A DNA stretch of 64,000 nucleotides, from the NCBI GenBank assembly GCA_051294375.1, contig CM119267.1:18555972-18619971 (forward strand). The letters run 5' to 3'. The stretch comes from Paraspadella gotoi. Lineage: Eukaryota > Chaetognatha. Shown piece after piece: positions 12,010-23,057 of the stretch (position 1 is its first letter; every line of letters begins with the position of its first letter). The notes beneath the pieces are model-generated. The model searched no databases and was not told the origin of the DNA. It worked only from the letters and a program-made list of their open reading frames with translations. The translations under genes and the position numbers were made by a program.

Positions 12010-13264
12010 GCTTACATTCCTACTTTGATAAACAAAGTAGTTCATATAAAAGTCATTGTTATTTTATTCTCGCGCTCATTATTATTATTTCCCCCTTCGA
12101 TGTTTCACTAAATAAATTCTCCTTCAATTTCACCCTGGCGTCGAATTATTTTCTACTAAAAATACTATCCTCCACTACATTTAATTAAATCTTTTTAATA
12201 ATTTTAACTTCAAATTATTCATAATTGTGTGTAGGTAGAGAAGTGTATGATATATAATAATATATATATAAATATATAATATATTATATATATATATATA
12301 TAATGTGGGGTACGAGCCGGAGTGTCGCAGTACTAGGCAATGCCCGATTACATATATATATATAGAATATAAAGTTTCGATGGAATCGAGTAGTGGAAAT
12401 GAGTTTGTATGAAAAAAGCCAGTCATATAGATTTAAATTTGTATTATTTATGCTTAATCATAAATGTTTTAATTAATTTATTAATTAATTAAATTGAAAA
12501 AATGATGCCATTTAAAAAAGTGTGAATTGAAAAAATGATGCAAGTTGATAAAAACAGTAGAAAAAAATAATAATAGTTAAAAAAATTATTTGTTTGTTTA
12601 ATTTCAGTTCAATACCTTGCAAGCGATTAACATGTATTGGCCCAGCCATTGCTTTGGTATGGCAGATCCGAAATTTAAAAATGAGCTAGAGTGGAGTTTG
12701 AGGTGGGAGAAGGATGGCGCTTAGCGCGAGAGATATCTTCTTTGAGCTCCCAGATACTGTCGATGATAGGATCAAGTGACGCCTGCAAGATGATTCATGT
12801 GGCGTTCCAACAATTGATCCCACTCGACTCGACCGGGGGGCGACGCCTGCGGCCGGAGGAGCCTGGACGGCGCTTAAGCCGGACAAGGTCGGGGCAGAAG
12901 TGTCTGCGTCCAACGGTTCGTCTTGGACTGAATCCCTCCATGTTGAATTCGTTTTGAGAGGAGATAACTTTTTTTATAAGACAAATAATGATTGAAATGG
13001 TAAGAAAATAACAGAAAACACTAAACAATAGTATGAAGGTAAGGTCCGTTAAAGGTCAGTAACCCAACCTTGGCTAAATGTCAGTTATGACTTGGTTATA
13101 CCTCGCATTAAACAAAATAATAAATTAGTAAAATTAATTATAAAGTAATTATTATTATTCATTAATTATTAATTACAAATTAATTATTAATTGATTATTA
13201 ATTAATGATAAAAGCGATGAATAATCAAAGGAGTCATCGTCATCAAATTGTAAACCAATTTGGG
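12010..13264. other. Repeat-rich stretch, possible gene remnant
   Basis: This is AT-rich and contains a (TA)n tract at 12248-12302. It carries a fragment (12305-12412, minus sense) shared with the SINE region at 59.8-60.3 kb. Bases 12776-12995 hold a GC-richer plus-strand frame of about 70 codons that reads sensibly (contains GGAWTALKPDKVGAEV and SLHVEFVLRGD). It has no start or recognised domain, so it may be an orphan exon or pseudogene piece. Confidence 0.3.
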
Positions 13265-13443
13265 TTAAATTTTACTTTCTCCGACCAGGGTTTTGGCCTC
13301 TTTTGAAAAATTATTTAATAATATTAATTTTTAAAAAAGAAGATATAAACCCTCTTAACCCTAATAACCTTTAACCCTAAACTAACCTTAACTTTAACCC
13401 ATAACCTTTAATCCCTGACCCCGGTGGGCGAAAATAAAATTAA
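13265..13443. mobile_element. MITE-like inverted-repeat element, family 2 copy C
   Basis: The left end (ttaaattttactttctccgac) is an imperfect inverted copy of the right end (ending gggcgaaaataaaattaa). The interior is dominated by CTTAACCCTAA-like words. The element at 29766-29930 has the same termini. Confidence 0.5.
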
Positions 13444-14222
13444 CTCCCAATTGGTATTAAATTATCATTAAATCACTTATTTATGTTTGATCAGTGATCA
13501 TATCACCTTATTCTCTAATGAATTCGTTTCCTATATCAACCTTTTCTCTCCGTAGTCAGCTCAGTAATTTACCGTTAATTTCTAATTGGCCCGGAACGAG
13601 GATTTCGGCTTTACCGTCGATTCGGTCGGACTAAGGATTAGTACTACGTAGTTCAAATCTTATGTTAACCACTTTTTCGCTCGTTGAGCGACGAAAGTTG
13701 ATCCCTCGGAAGGCGCTATTTTTTCGTCGTTTTTTGCCCATAACTTTTGAACGTGTGGACCAATTTTAATAAAATTTTATTTCAGTATACTAGACGTAAT
13801 TCCACGTCGATCGGTACCAAATTTATCGAAATCGAGCCACGAGGAAAAAAGACGATGTTTTCTTTATATTAAGAGAATATGGTTTTTTTATCATCGCAAT
13901 CGCTTAGCGTTTGCGACGATATTGTATCGCTTTTGCCCATAAGTGGCGTCGTTGTCGTTGGCGTTCCAAATTATAGATCGCCTTTTTTATAATTAAATTT
14001 GGGTGTATGAAGCTGAAAATTTATATACAGCTTCTCATCATCGATGTGCTTAAAATTGAGTCTGGACAGTTATTAAATATGTTTTGTTTACGTTTTATCA
14101 AAACCACCAATTTTTCTTTATATTTTTGTATTTTTTTCTGTCTCTTTTTTTCTTTTAATTACATGTCTCTCTCCCTCTCTCTTTTCCCTAGTCACTGATT
14201 CATAAGGAAAAAAAACGAGTCT

Positions 14223-14368
14223 GCAGCTGGCTCTGCAGGGGCTTATTCTTTATCTCTCTTTTCTCCTGCTGCTTCTGCTGCTGCCATTTGAGTTTGCAGC
14301 TGGCTCTGCAGGGGCTTATTCTTTATCTCTCTTTTCTCCTGCTGCTTCTGCTGCTGCCTTTTGATTTT
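14223..14368. repeat. Tandem duplication, 73-base unit, two copies
   Basis: The unit starts gcagctggctctgcagg at 14223 and again at 14296. The copies are almost identical, including an internal CTGCTGCTTCTGCTGCTGCC run. Confidence 0.9.
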
Positions 14369-14714
14369 TTTTTCTCTCTCTCTGCGTTTTTATTGAAAAA
14401 AATTGAAATAGGATTTAACTCGTAAAATTAGGCATCGCATTCGTGCATGTTATCATTTTGCTATCGCAACATCAGGTTTTTATTTCATTTTTTTTTCTCA
14501 GGGTCTGCGTCTGCTGATTAGTGTAGCCTTAGTTTATTTTTTGTCTAAAATTTTGACAATGAAATTTATTTTTTTTAGAAACTGTAACTTTAATTTATAA
14601 TTTATAAAATATAATTTTACTTTCTTTTTATAAATTAATTTTCTTTTCTCAAATTTTTTTTTAGTATCAAAATTTGTCGTCAATCCAGATTTTTCTTTTG
14701 CGATTGCGACGATC

Positions 14715-14814
14715 NNNNNNNNNNNNNNNNNNNNNNNNNNNNNNNNNNNNNNNNNNNNNNNNNNNNNNNNNNNNNNNNNNNNNNNNNNNNNNNNNNNNNN
14801 NNNNNNNNNNNNNN
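14715..14814. other. Assembly gap, 100 N
   Basis: A run of exactly 100 N, a conventional unknown-length gap. It is bordered on the right by a DIRS end. Confidence 0.99.
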
Positions 14815-14850
14815 TATAGAATTAATATTCCATAAAGGAATTAAAAATTC
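14815..14850 (+). mobile_element. Second DIRS right-end fragment at gap edge
   Basis: These 36 bases match 11973-12008 of the full element with one difference, and they abut the N run. The rest of a second copy probably lies in the unresolved gap. Confidence 0.85.
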
Positions 14851-16215
14851 CTTAATTATCTGAAATTTTACAATGTGCTGATTTGCAAGTTATTTTTTTT
14901 GTTTTGTCAACCAGGAAAACCAATTATTCAAAATCTGTTGTCAGTTCCTGTTTCTACGAATTACCGGTGCGCAGTCCTCGCGCCTCAATGACCTTTATAA
15001 GTCACATTCCAAAATTAGACTATTGATCGAACTTTTCGACTTTGTGCGCGGATCGCGGGAGGAATTTCGGTCACGGGATTTTTCGGTTATTTAAAATAAA
15101 AATATACTATCTCGAGTTATGAGAGGCAAAAAAACCAATTTCCCAACGAAACATTGAGTAATTGACAGATACTTAAAACGTAGTTATATTTTTATTAATT
15201 TAATCATTTGCCCGATATATCAGACGTTTTGGTTTATATCACGCGGTCCTTCACAGTAATTCTCGCTTTAATTTTTTGTCGTTATATAAAAATAAAATTC
15301 AAAAAATACTTGAATAGCCCGATCTAGAGAAAACTAGTACGAAAACAGAAAAAGACATAGTAGCTCGATAGAATCACGAGTTTCTCAGAAATTGTTGCCA
15401 AGAGGAACTATTGACGTTTTAAGTAACAATGCTTAAACTGCTATTGCCCGTTAATGTATTAGTTGCATGAACCCGTATCATATATTGTTTTTACTGTCTC
15501 TACTAATACTCGATACATACGATATTAAATAATAAAAGAGCGTCATATAATTAAAGTTATATAACAGTTATATAACTTCATTGATAGGCAAGCCAAGATA
15601 CCAGGCAGTTTCTATACTAGATTGTAAGAGAGTCGATCGAACGCTTGCGGTGTCTTGCTATTGTAGAAGAAGAAAATACGAGAAAATAAATGTAGGGAAA
15701 AAGGTGAAAGATTGTGACGATGTAAGAGAAGTAGAAAAGAAGTGGTAAGTCGCCTCACTATGATATTATGATTATCTGGTAAGACGGATGGAGGCCAGCT
15801 ATAGTCTTTCCTTAATGTTCAATGTCGGGCAAATGCGCTTGTTATTGAATGAATGAATAATTTTTATATTGGTTGTACAAATTTCAAAAAAAAACGAATG
15901 ACAAGTAATCGAAGTCAACTTTTGAATTTAAATCCCCGCCTTTCGATTATTAAATCTTCTCCCAACGTTGTCCTCTTTTTAACAAAACCGATTTAGTCTA
16001 AATTTTAGAACGAATTGGTGCGATTCTTGTCGGTCCGAGTTTGGCCGACCAAATTGTCAGGACGTCGACCTTCGCTCAAGTAGATCGTCGACCCCAACGC
16101 GATGTAGTCGGTCTCGTAGCCGGACTCTCCACCGCAATTATGTCTCCACTCTCCTTCGATAAGTCATTGACATTTTCGTGCACGCTGCACACTCATGGAC
16201 TTAGTATTTCGAGAA

Positions 16216-16346
<131 letters not shown>

Positions 16347-16807
16347 TCTCTCCTCAGCTGCCACCCACTCCTGCTCAGCCCAAAACCGACCCCAACCAAA
16401 ACAAGCTCATGCGGATGCGAAAACCAGTCACAAAGCTCTTTCCAGAAATCCGCCGTCTTAAGTTAACATGTTGTTTTTCGTCCCTGTCTCTGTCAGAGCG
16501 ATATATCTATTGTTGGTTTTCGTCGTAAACCTGTTTCGCGATCATCGACCCCCGACGCTTGGATCGAGAAATCGAGAAATTTTTAAAATTATTTCTTTCT
16601 GGATTCGCTCTAAACCCGGATGCGAGAGAATCCTTTGCGTCCGGAAAACTCGGTCATGAGGGACCGCGCATCCTGACAGTTAAAGCGATCGGAGATCCGT
16701 GTTGAGCCCGGATTTAAATTGGATCATCGGGATATTGAGGAGCGATCAATGAGCCTACAGTCGATGTTAACACCCTCATTATTATTAATGTTATTATCAT
16801 CATCATC

Positions 16808-16857
16808 TTCTTCTTCTTCTTCTTCTTCTTCTTCTTCTTCTTCTTCTTCTTCTTCTT

Positions 16858-16887
<30 letters not shown>
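16808..16887. repeat. (TTC)n microsatellite
   Basis: About 26 perfect TTC trinucleotide units. Confidence 0.98.
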
Positions 16888-16888
<1 letters not shown>

Positions 16889-17896
16889 AGCATCATAATC
16901 TTCACATCTTATCAAGGTCTTGGTCATCACGGTGTCATAACATAAACATCATTCAAATCAAAGTTCTCGGAATGAGCCCACATATCCTTCTAATCCTAAG
17001 TAATTTAATCTTCAAAACTCATTTTTCTCAATTGAAAAATGAGATTAAAAAAAAAAGTCCCAACCACGAAAGCCTCCACCGGAAAACCAGTCCGGAAATC
17101 GCGGCAGCCCTAAGTTCTCTTGATCCGAACTTCTTAAATCCGAAGACTGAAGAAACGAATGAGAAGAATAAAAATAAAGAGAGGAAAAAAAAAGGGAAAA
17201 AAAAGGAAAAAGAAAGGAAGGCGCTCGTTAGAAGAGTTTTCCGTTTCACGAACCTTAGATTTAGATTTAGATTGAGAACGAGTGATACGAATCCCGTCCG
17301 GGATGCGATCAGCGGGGAAACGAATTCTTTTGGTTTTTTTTTTGTTCGATAAATATATACTTTTTTTTCTGTGATTACTAATCGGTGATTAGTGAATAAA
17401 CGACTCGCTCGTTGAGAGATCATTTAGTAGATTGATTAATGTTGATGAGCTTTTCGGAACCCGCGTCAGGGAATAGTATTATCGATTATTATTATTATTG
17501 AGCAAATGATTGTTTGATTAAATGGCTTATAATCATTGATTATCTAATACATACAGTAGTTGATTCGGAGAACTTTACATTCGTTTAATAACAAACAACA
17601 TGCTCTTTGAAATATAAGTATTTTTTATTTCTTTTACTCTTTAAAAATGTCTTGATATTATTTATTTATTTATTATTATTATCATTTACTTTACCTCTGG
17701 TTAAATCTTCGATTGGACAATGTCATGTCAGTTTACGACGAAGATTGAATAGATTTTAAGAGACAAAGAAAAAAGGAAAAATAAATAAATAAAGAAGGAA
17801 AAAAGAAAAGAAAGAAAGGGAATAAAAGAGTCCTCCCACGAGTTAACCGCAAAAATTTCTCTTACCCCTTCTTTCCCGATTCTGCGAGATCGGAGA

Positions 17897-18132
17897 ATTG
17901 GCTAAGATTCCATCTCGAAGGAGATGGATTGTCATTCATGAGACTGGAATGCGGAGTTTCGGGAAAGACGCCCGTCCTTCTCATTGGTCAAATTATGAAT
18001 TCGACCAACGGCGCCGATTGGTCGAGAGATTCCGTTGGATGGCAACGACGCGGCTGATTGGTCGAGCGACGCCGTTGAATGGAACCGATTTCGCTCATTG
18101 GACAATTAGTCGAAAGGCCAATCATGACGTCA
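17897..18132. promoter_or_regulatory. Promoter-like cluster: CCAAT boxes plus CRE
   Basis: ATTGG (reverse CCAAT) occurs at 17897, 17983, 18017, 18057 and 18097, and a forward CCAAT at 18118 is followed by a perfect TGACGTCA at 18125-18132. The sites at 18017, 18057 and 18097 are exactly 40 bases apart. NF-Y binds CCAAT and CREB/ATF binds TGACGTCA, and such clusters mark animal promoters. The transcript it would serve is not identified; the nearest supported gene to the right begins at 20353. Confidence 0.55.
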
Positions 18133-19106
18133 CTCTGAGATAAAGGAAAGAAAAAAGAAAGCTGCGCAAGAGTTGCGCCTAAAAAAAAGTAGATGAATGT
18201 TTTTTTTTTGTCTATCGAAAGAATGAGATTTAAGGATGGGCGGTTCGGGTTGCGAGGGTGGAGTGGGAAAGAGGGTCTCTTAGGACCAGGCTCGTGTCTT
18301 CCCGGCCATGCTTTGGGTGGCGTTGTTGTGACTTAAAAGATCAGATAGTAAACTAGTCTTTCATATTTTACGCAGTTAATTATAGTTACTCCGATCCCAA
18401 TCGCTGCTTCAATCACTCAACGATCATTTTACATACATTTTAAAAGAAAAATTATCACGGATAAGCATTAATCATTAAGCAGGTGTTAGTAGGATTGCAA
18501 TTCTAAAAATAAAATAAAAAAAATATCAAGCTAAAGACAATGTCAAATAAAGAAAAATATATATTCATTGAATTTTGTTTTGTTGGAAAATTTTTTTTAT
18601 ATAAATAACTAGCTCCCTCTTTAGTAGAAAAATTTGCGCAGACGACAAAAGACTATCTATTAGAGCGAATTTTTTTTCTTTTCTAAAATCTTTCATTTTA
18701 ATCATAATTTTCATATAATTATCCTTTTATATCATTTGTTTTAAGAAAAAAACTAAACTAAAACCGTAAAAAAAAAAAAAAAAAAACCAATATTAACACC
18801 TTAAGAACGCTGTTATGAATTCAGGCAAATTGATTTTAAAACGAACGTTATTTTTTTAGCCAAATTAAGATGGCCAATTGGCCATTTGCTAATACGTTTC
18901 AAATTTTCCGTCCATCCCACCCTCCTCTTTTCGTATCCACCCCCTCTCTCTCCCGCTTTTTCTTTCTCCCATCAGTTTGATCCCTCCGTGCTCTCCAAAC
19001 TCTCTCTCTCTCTCTCTGTCCATCTGACCCAAATATCTTGCTCAGCTCAACATCAAAACGACAGCTGCTTGGTCGACGTCAAGAGTCGTCATTGTCGCGG
19101 TTGTCG

Positions 19107-19181
<75 letters not shown>
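19107..19181. repeat. (CAT)n microsatellite
   Basis: About 25 CAT/TCA units. They translate as poly-His in one frame, which is not considered coding. Confidence 0.98.
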
Positions 19182-19182
<1 letters not shown>

Positions 19183-19448
19183 GACCATCATCAACATCGA
19201 TAAGTTTCAAAATTTGTTTATTTTGGGGCGGAACAACGACTCGACAAAAGCAAAAAAGAATTTCTCAATGATTTTTTTTTTTGATCGAGGGATTTTTCCT
19301 TTTATTTTAATTTATAGCTTATAATTTATAACTTAATACAAAACTTATGACATTGATTTACGAATCATACCTTAAGTTAAGAAAAGGCAACCTGCGATAA
19401 ACATTATAATTTGAAACGAGCTGATTTATGATGCTCTCTTTCTTTCTC

Positions 19449-19551
<103 letters not shown>

Positions 19552-20317
19552 AATGTAGCCCAAAGCCCGTTTCCTTAATACAATTCAATTCAATTCTCTC
19601 TCTCTCTCTGTCTCGCTTAAATTGAAGTTTTTATAGTGCACGTAACGAATTTTACTTTTTTCTTTTCATAGTACAGTTATAAGTTACACATACAGGCGAG
19701 CCAAACGATAAAATAGCGTATATGCCAGCGAATACGTTTCAATTTTATTAATCAAGTTCAACTAATGAAAGAGGTCACCAGTGGAGGGAGATGCGTCATA
19801 AATCCATTGTTGCAGCTCCAGGGGATGAAGCTGTACAGGGAGGTCTCGGATTTTGAAAGAAAAAAACAGACGCTACCTGCCTAAGACCTTCAGTCTCAGG
19901 CTCCAACCTCTTGCATAGAATCTTTTGTCAACTTTCAAAAATTCTTACAAAAATTATAAAGTTCCCTTTTGGAAAATTAAACCGGCTGTTTATGACGACC
20001 ATAAAATAAACTAAAAAAAAAAATTATAAACTAGGTTAAAGGTTAAAAAAGAAAAAACTTCTTGAAATCAAATAAAAAAAAAAAACTTCCTTCTTTTAAG
20101 AGTTTAATTATCGATGAAGATAATTTTTTTTTCTCTCGTTTGAGTTTAGTTCAGCGTTAGAGTTGATCTCGGTGCAAATGGCCGTCGATTCGATAATTTT
20201 TTTTTTCTGTTTCTTTCTCGACTCGAGCGAAAAAGTTGAAGTTTAAAAAAACAACCTTCGTGACTCATTCTGCCCCCAAACAGATACACAATTGTCACTC
20301 ACGGCGACGAGACGACG

Positions 20318-20365
20318 ATGTTTGTGAGTTTCACGTCTCGTCGTGACTCCGAATGGATCCGTTAG
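20318..20365 (+). promoter_or_regulatory. Upstream ORF overlapping the GPCR 1 start
   Basis: An ATG at 20318 opens a 15-codon frame that ends in TAG at 20363-20365, overlapping the GPCR start at 20353 in another frame. It lies in an inverted repeat (gacgagacg ... cgtctcgtcg). If transcribed, it would be expected to lower translation of the GPCR; this is inference. Confidence 0.3.
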
Positions 20366-22278
20366 AGCACGGTATGAATAGGGGTTATTGGCTTATTTCA
20401 ATCTTTATTATTATTTGCCAATGATTTATTTTTAGAAGAAGAGGATACGGACTTCACTTGGGACATCGGTCCCGTGGTCATCAGCGTCGTGTCTGTGATT
20501 TTCAACCTTTTAATTCTTCTCACTTTTGGGTTCCAAAGATGGAAGATGGTAAGAAAGATTTGGCAATGCACGATTCGTTACATACTGTAAATATTGTGAG
20601 AATATAAATTCGTACATTCGTACATTCGTACATTCATAAATTCGTACAATCGACCTGTAAAATAAGCACTCTTGTCCACAGAAACGTCCCCACGAAAGAG
20701 TCGCTCTCCAGTTGATGGCGCTAGCGGTCACGGACGTTCTCGACAGCGCTGCCATTTTGATTCACTTTTCCGTGAGGATTCATCTGCAGCGAAGAGGGGA
20801 GCTCAAAGAGACGCTCAGACAAACGATTCGCGATGGAACGAACGGACTTCACGTCACGGGTACGAAATTTTATCGTTGTTATTTCTTTCTACATTATTAC
20901 TATCAATATTTACAATATTTACAGGGGAACAGTACGTCGCCTACGTCGGCTGCGGATTCTTTTTGATAAAACGCATAACGAAACACCATTTTTTCAACCG
21001 ATTTTTTACCGTCAGATTTTTCTTAGTCGGTGAGAATGGCTTTTAAAATTTTAAAATTACTGTCATTGTATTTTTCGAAAAAACTGGCTCAATGATTTTT
21101 AATGTTTTCATTTTAGGCTGGAATAGACTTCTCCTGATTTACATTAATATTGCAAAGGTGGTTGACCTTTACTCAAACACACTGAACATTACTTATCGAC
21201 ATGACGTGAGGTACAAACAAAGGATGAGCATTGTAACATTGTATTTTATTTTTTACTCTCTTTGAATTATTCCAGAAATGAAATAGGAACCTTTCTCAAA
21301 ATATTTTTGGCGCCATTTTTTCTCTCTGCTTTGATAATGGTGATTTGGGTCGCAACGTTATACGCCGCAGGTCCTCATTTACAATATATTATAATATTGC
21401 AGCGTTGTAGTCGTTCGTCCACAATATAATATAATATGACTTTTTTTCATTTTCATTCACAGTTGACGAAGCTTTGTACATCATGGCCACTGTTTACATT
21501 GTCTATTACTTGATTCCGTTCGTTGTCCTCTTGTTTGCGACTGTTTTGTTGTTAAAGAAACTTACTTCGTTCCGCCGACGATTACGGCGCCTCTGGCGGC
21601 GTTCGGACGAAAAGCCGGTACAATTTTGTTTAATTCTTTTTCATAATAGTATATACTAGTTGCTAGTATTTTCGCTTAATCTATCAATACCGCTTTTTCA
21701 AAGGCCGAGTGGGACGAAATGACTGAGCAGCTCAAAATTATGATCATCGTGGTGACTCTCGCCTACCTCATCACTCACTTGCCAGGTCGGCGGAATAAAT
21801 TCGAAATACAAATAAATAACCTTCTTCACTTCGTTTGTTTCGACGCATTGATAGTATCGACTGTCCAAACTTGATTGATTTCGTTGTTTATAACTAGTTG
21901 GTGATGGTTTGTACGTAACTGTGACAGATGGTCTTCGGATCCCGTCTTGAGTAATGAATCAAATGATCTAACAATCTCTTGAAGGCGTCATCCACGCCGT
22001 CGCCAAAGTCGTCGGCGCCTCCCGCGACTTTGGCCGGGTCGCCGCTCGCGTCGCCGCAGCCGGATTCGCCCTCAATTCCCTCGTCAACTTTCCTCTCTTT
22101 CTCAAATTCAGGTTTGTTTCCTTGTTTTGCTTTGTTTTTTTTTTGTTTTTTAATATGTTCGACAAAAAAAAAACGATATTATTTTTTTTTTTCCAGCACC
22201 GTCTTTCGAAGATCATTTCTCGGGATGTTGCGTTGTCGACGATCACCGGACGAAACTCCACCGACGGAGATAATGTGA
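20353..22278 (+). CDS. Rhodopsin-like GPCR, paralogue 1 (10 exons)
   Basis: Exons are 20353-20371, 20436-20548, 20682-20859, 20925-21029, 21117-21210, 21276-21370, 21463-21617, 21704-21785, 21985-22111 and 22197-22278. All junctions are GT-AG and in phase, giving 349 residues. Seven hydrophobic segments can be traced. TM1 is at 19-39, TM2 carries the class A LAVTD motif (58-62), and TM4 has its Trp (194). TM5 has its Pro (220), TM6 has Pro 280 in THLPG, and TM7 has NSLVNFPLF (311-319) in place of NS-x-x-NPxxY. The DRY position reads IAKV (150-153), so the usual Asp-Arg-Tyr is missing. The TM6 CW pair is also missing. It is a plasma-membrane receptor of class A type with unknown ligand. The short first exon encodes an acidic N-terminus without signal peptide, as is common for class A. 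A close paralogue follows 437 bases downstream. Confidence 0.85.
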
Positions 22279-22715
22279 AGCTTTTTGGTTCCATTCGCCT
22301 GTTATTTTGTTTTTTCAATTGTTTTTTTTTTTTTAATGATTACACTTTTTGATTTTCTAACACTTTTACATGTATCAATTAGCGAGAAAAATTTTGTGAC
22401 TTATCGCTAAAAATAGATTTTCTCCAAGTTAGAATTATTTAAAAATAGTACAGTCAAACTCGGAATAGTCATCATTTTTCGTTCATCGCTCAAAAATAAA
22501 CAGACGGAATCCTAAACGTTTCACAATGATTTACTTTTCCACTTATCTTCGTGATTCGTCATTTTTGTCTTTCTACATGCGGGTCGGTACCGGGAAGTTT
22601 CGCACTCAGCTCAGGAAATGATAAAATAAATTAAAAGCCAAAAAAGTAATAAAACTAAATCCTCGAGAATAAAAAAAAAAAGAAAAGTAAATAAAAAACA
22701 AAAAGGTCAACTAAG

Positions 22716-22994
22716 ATGGAACTCCAAACAGAATTTTGTCGAGGTACATAAATCGCGTCTTTTCATTTTATGATTTTAAAATGTCACTTCAATTTTGTCA
22801 TAATAAAAAAACCAAATGAAATCGGCAGGGAATTTTAGCCGCGACGCCGTGGGGCAAAACAAGTTCCGTCTGTGGAAAGAGATTTGGCCGGTGGTCATCG
22901 GCGTCGTCGCCGTCGTCTTCAACGTTCTCATCATCCTCACCTACGGTCATAGGAGATTGTCCAGGGTAAGGTTCGCTGCGGTTGGTCGCTCAGC

Positions 22995-23057
<63 letters not shown>

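Noticed and set aside
18886-19203. Frame with a long poly-His run
   Set aside because: It is a translation of the (CAT)n microsatellite; there is no gene context and no conserved flanks.
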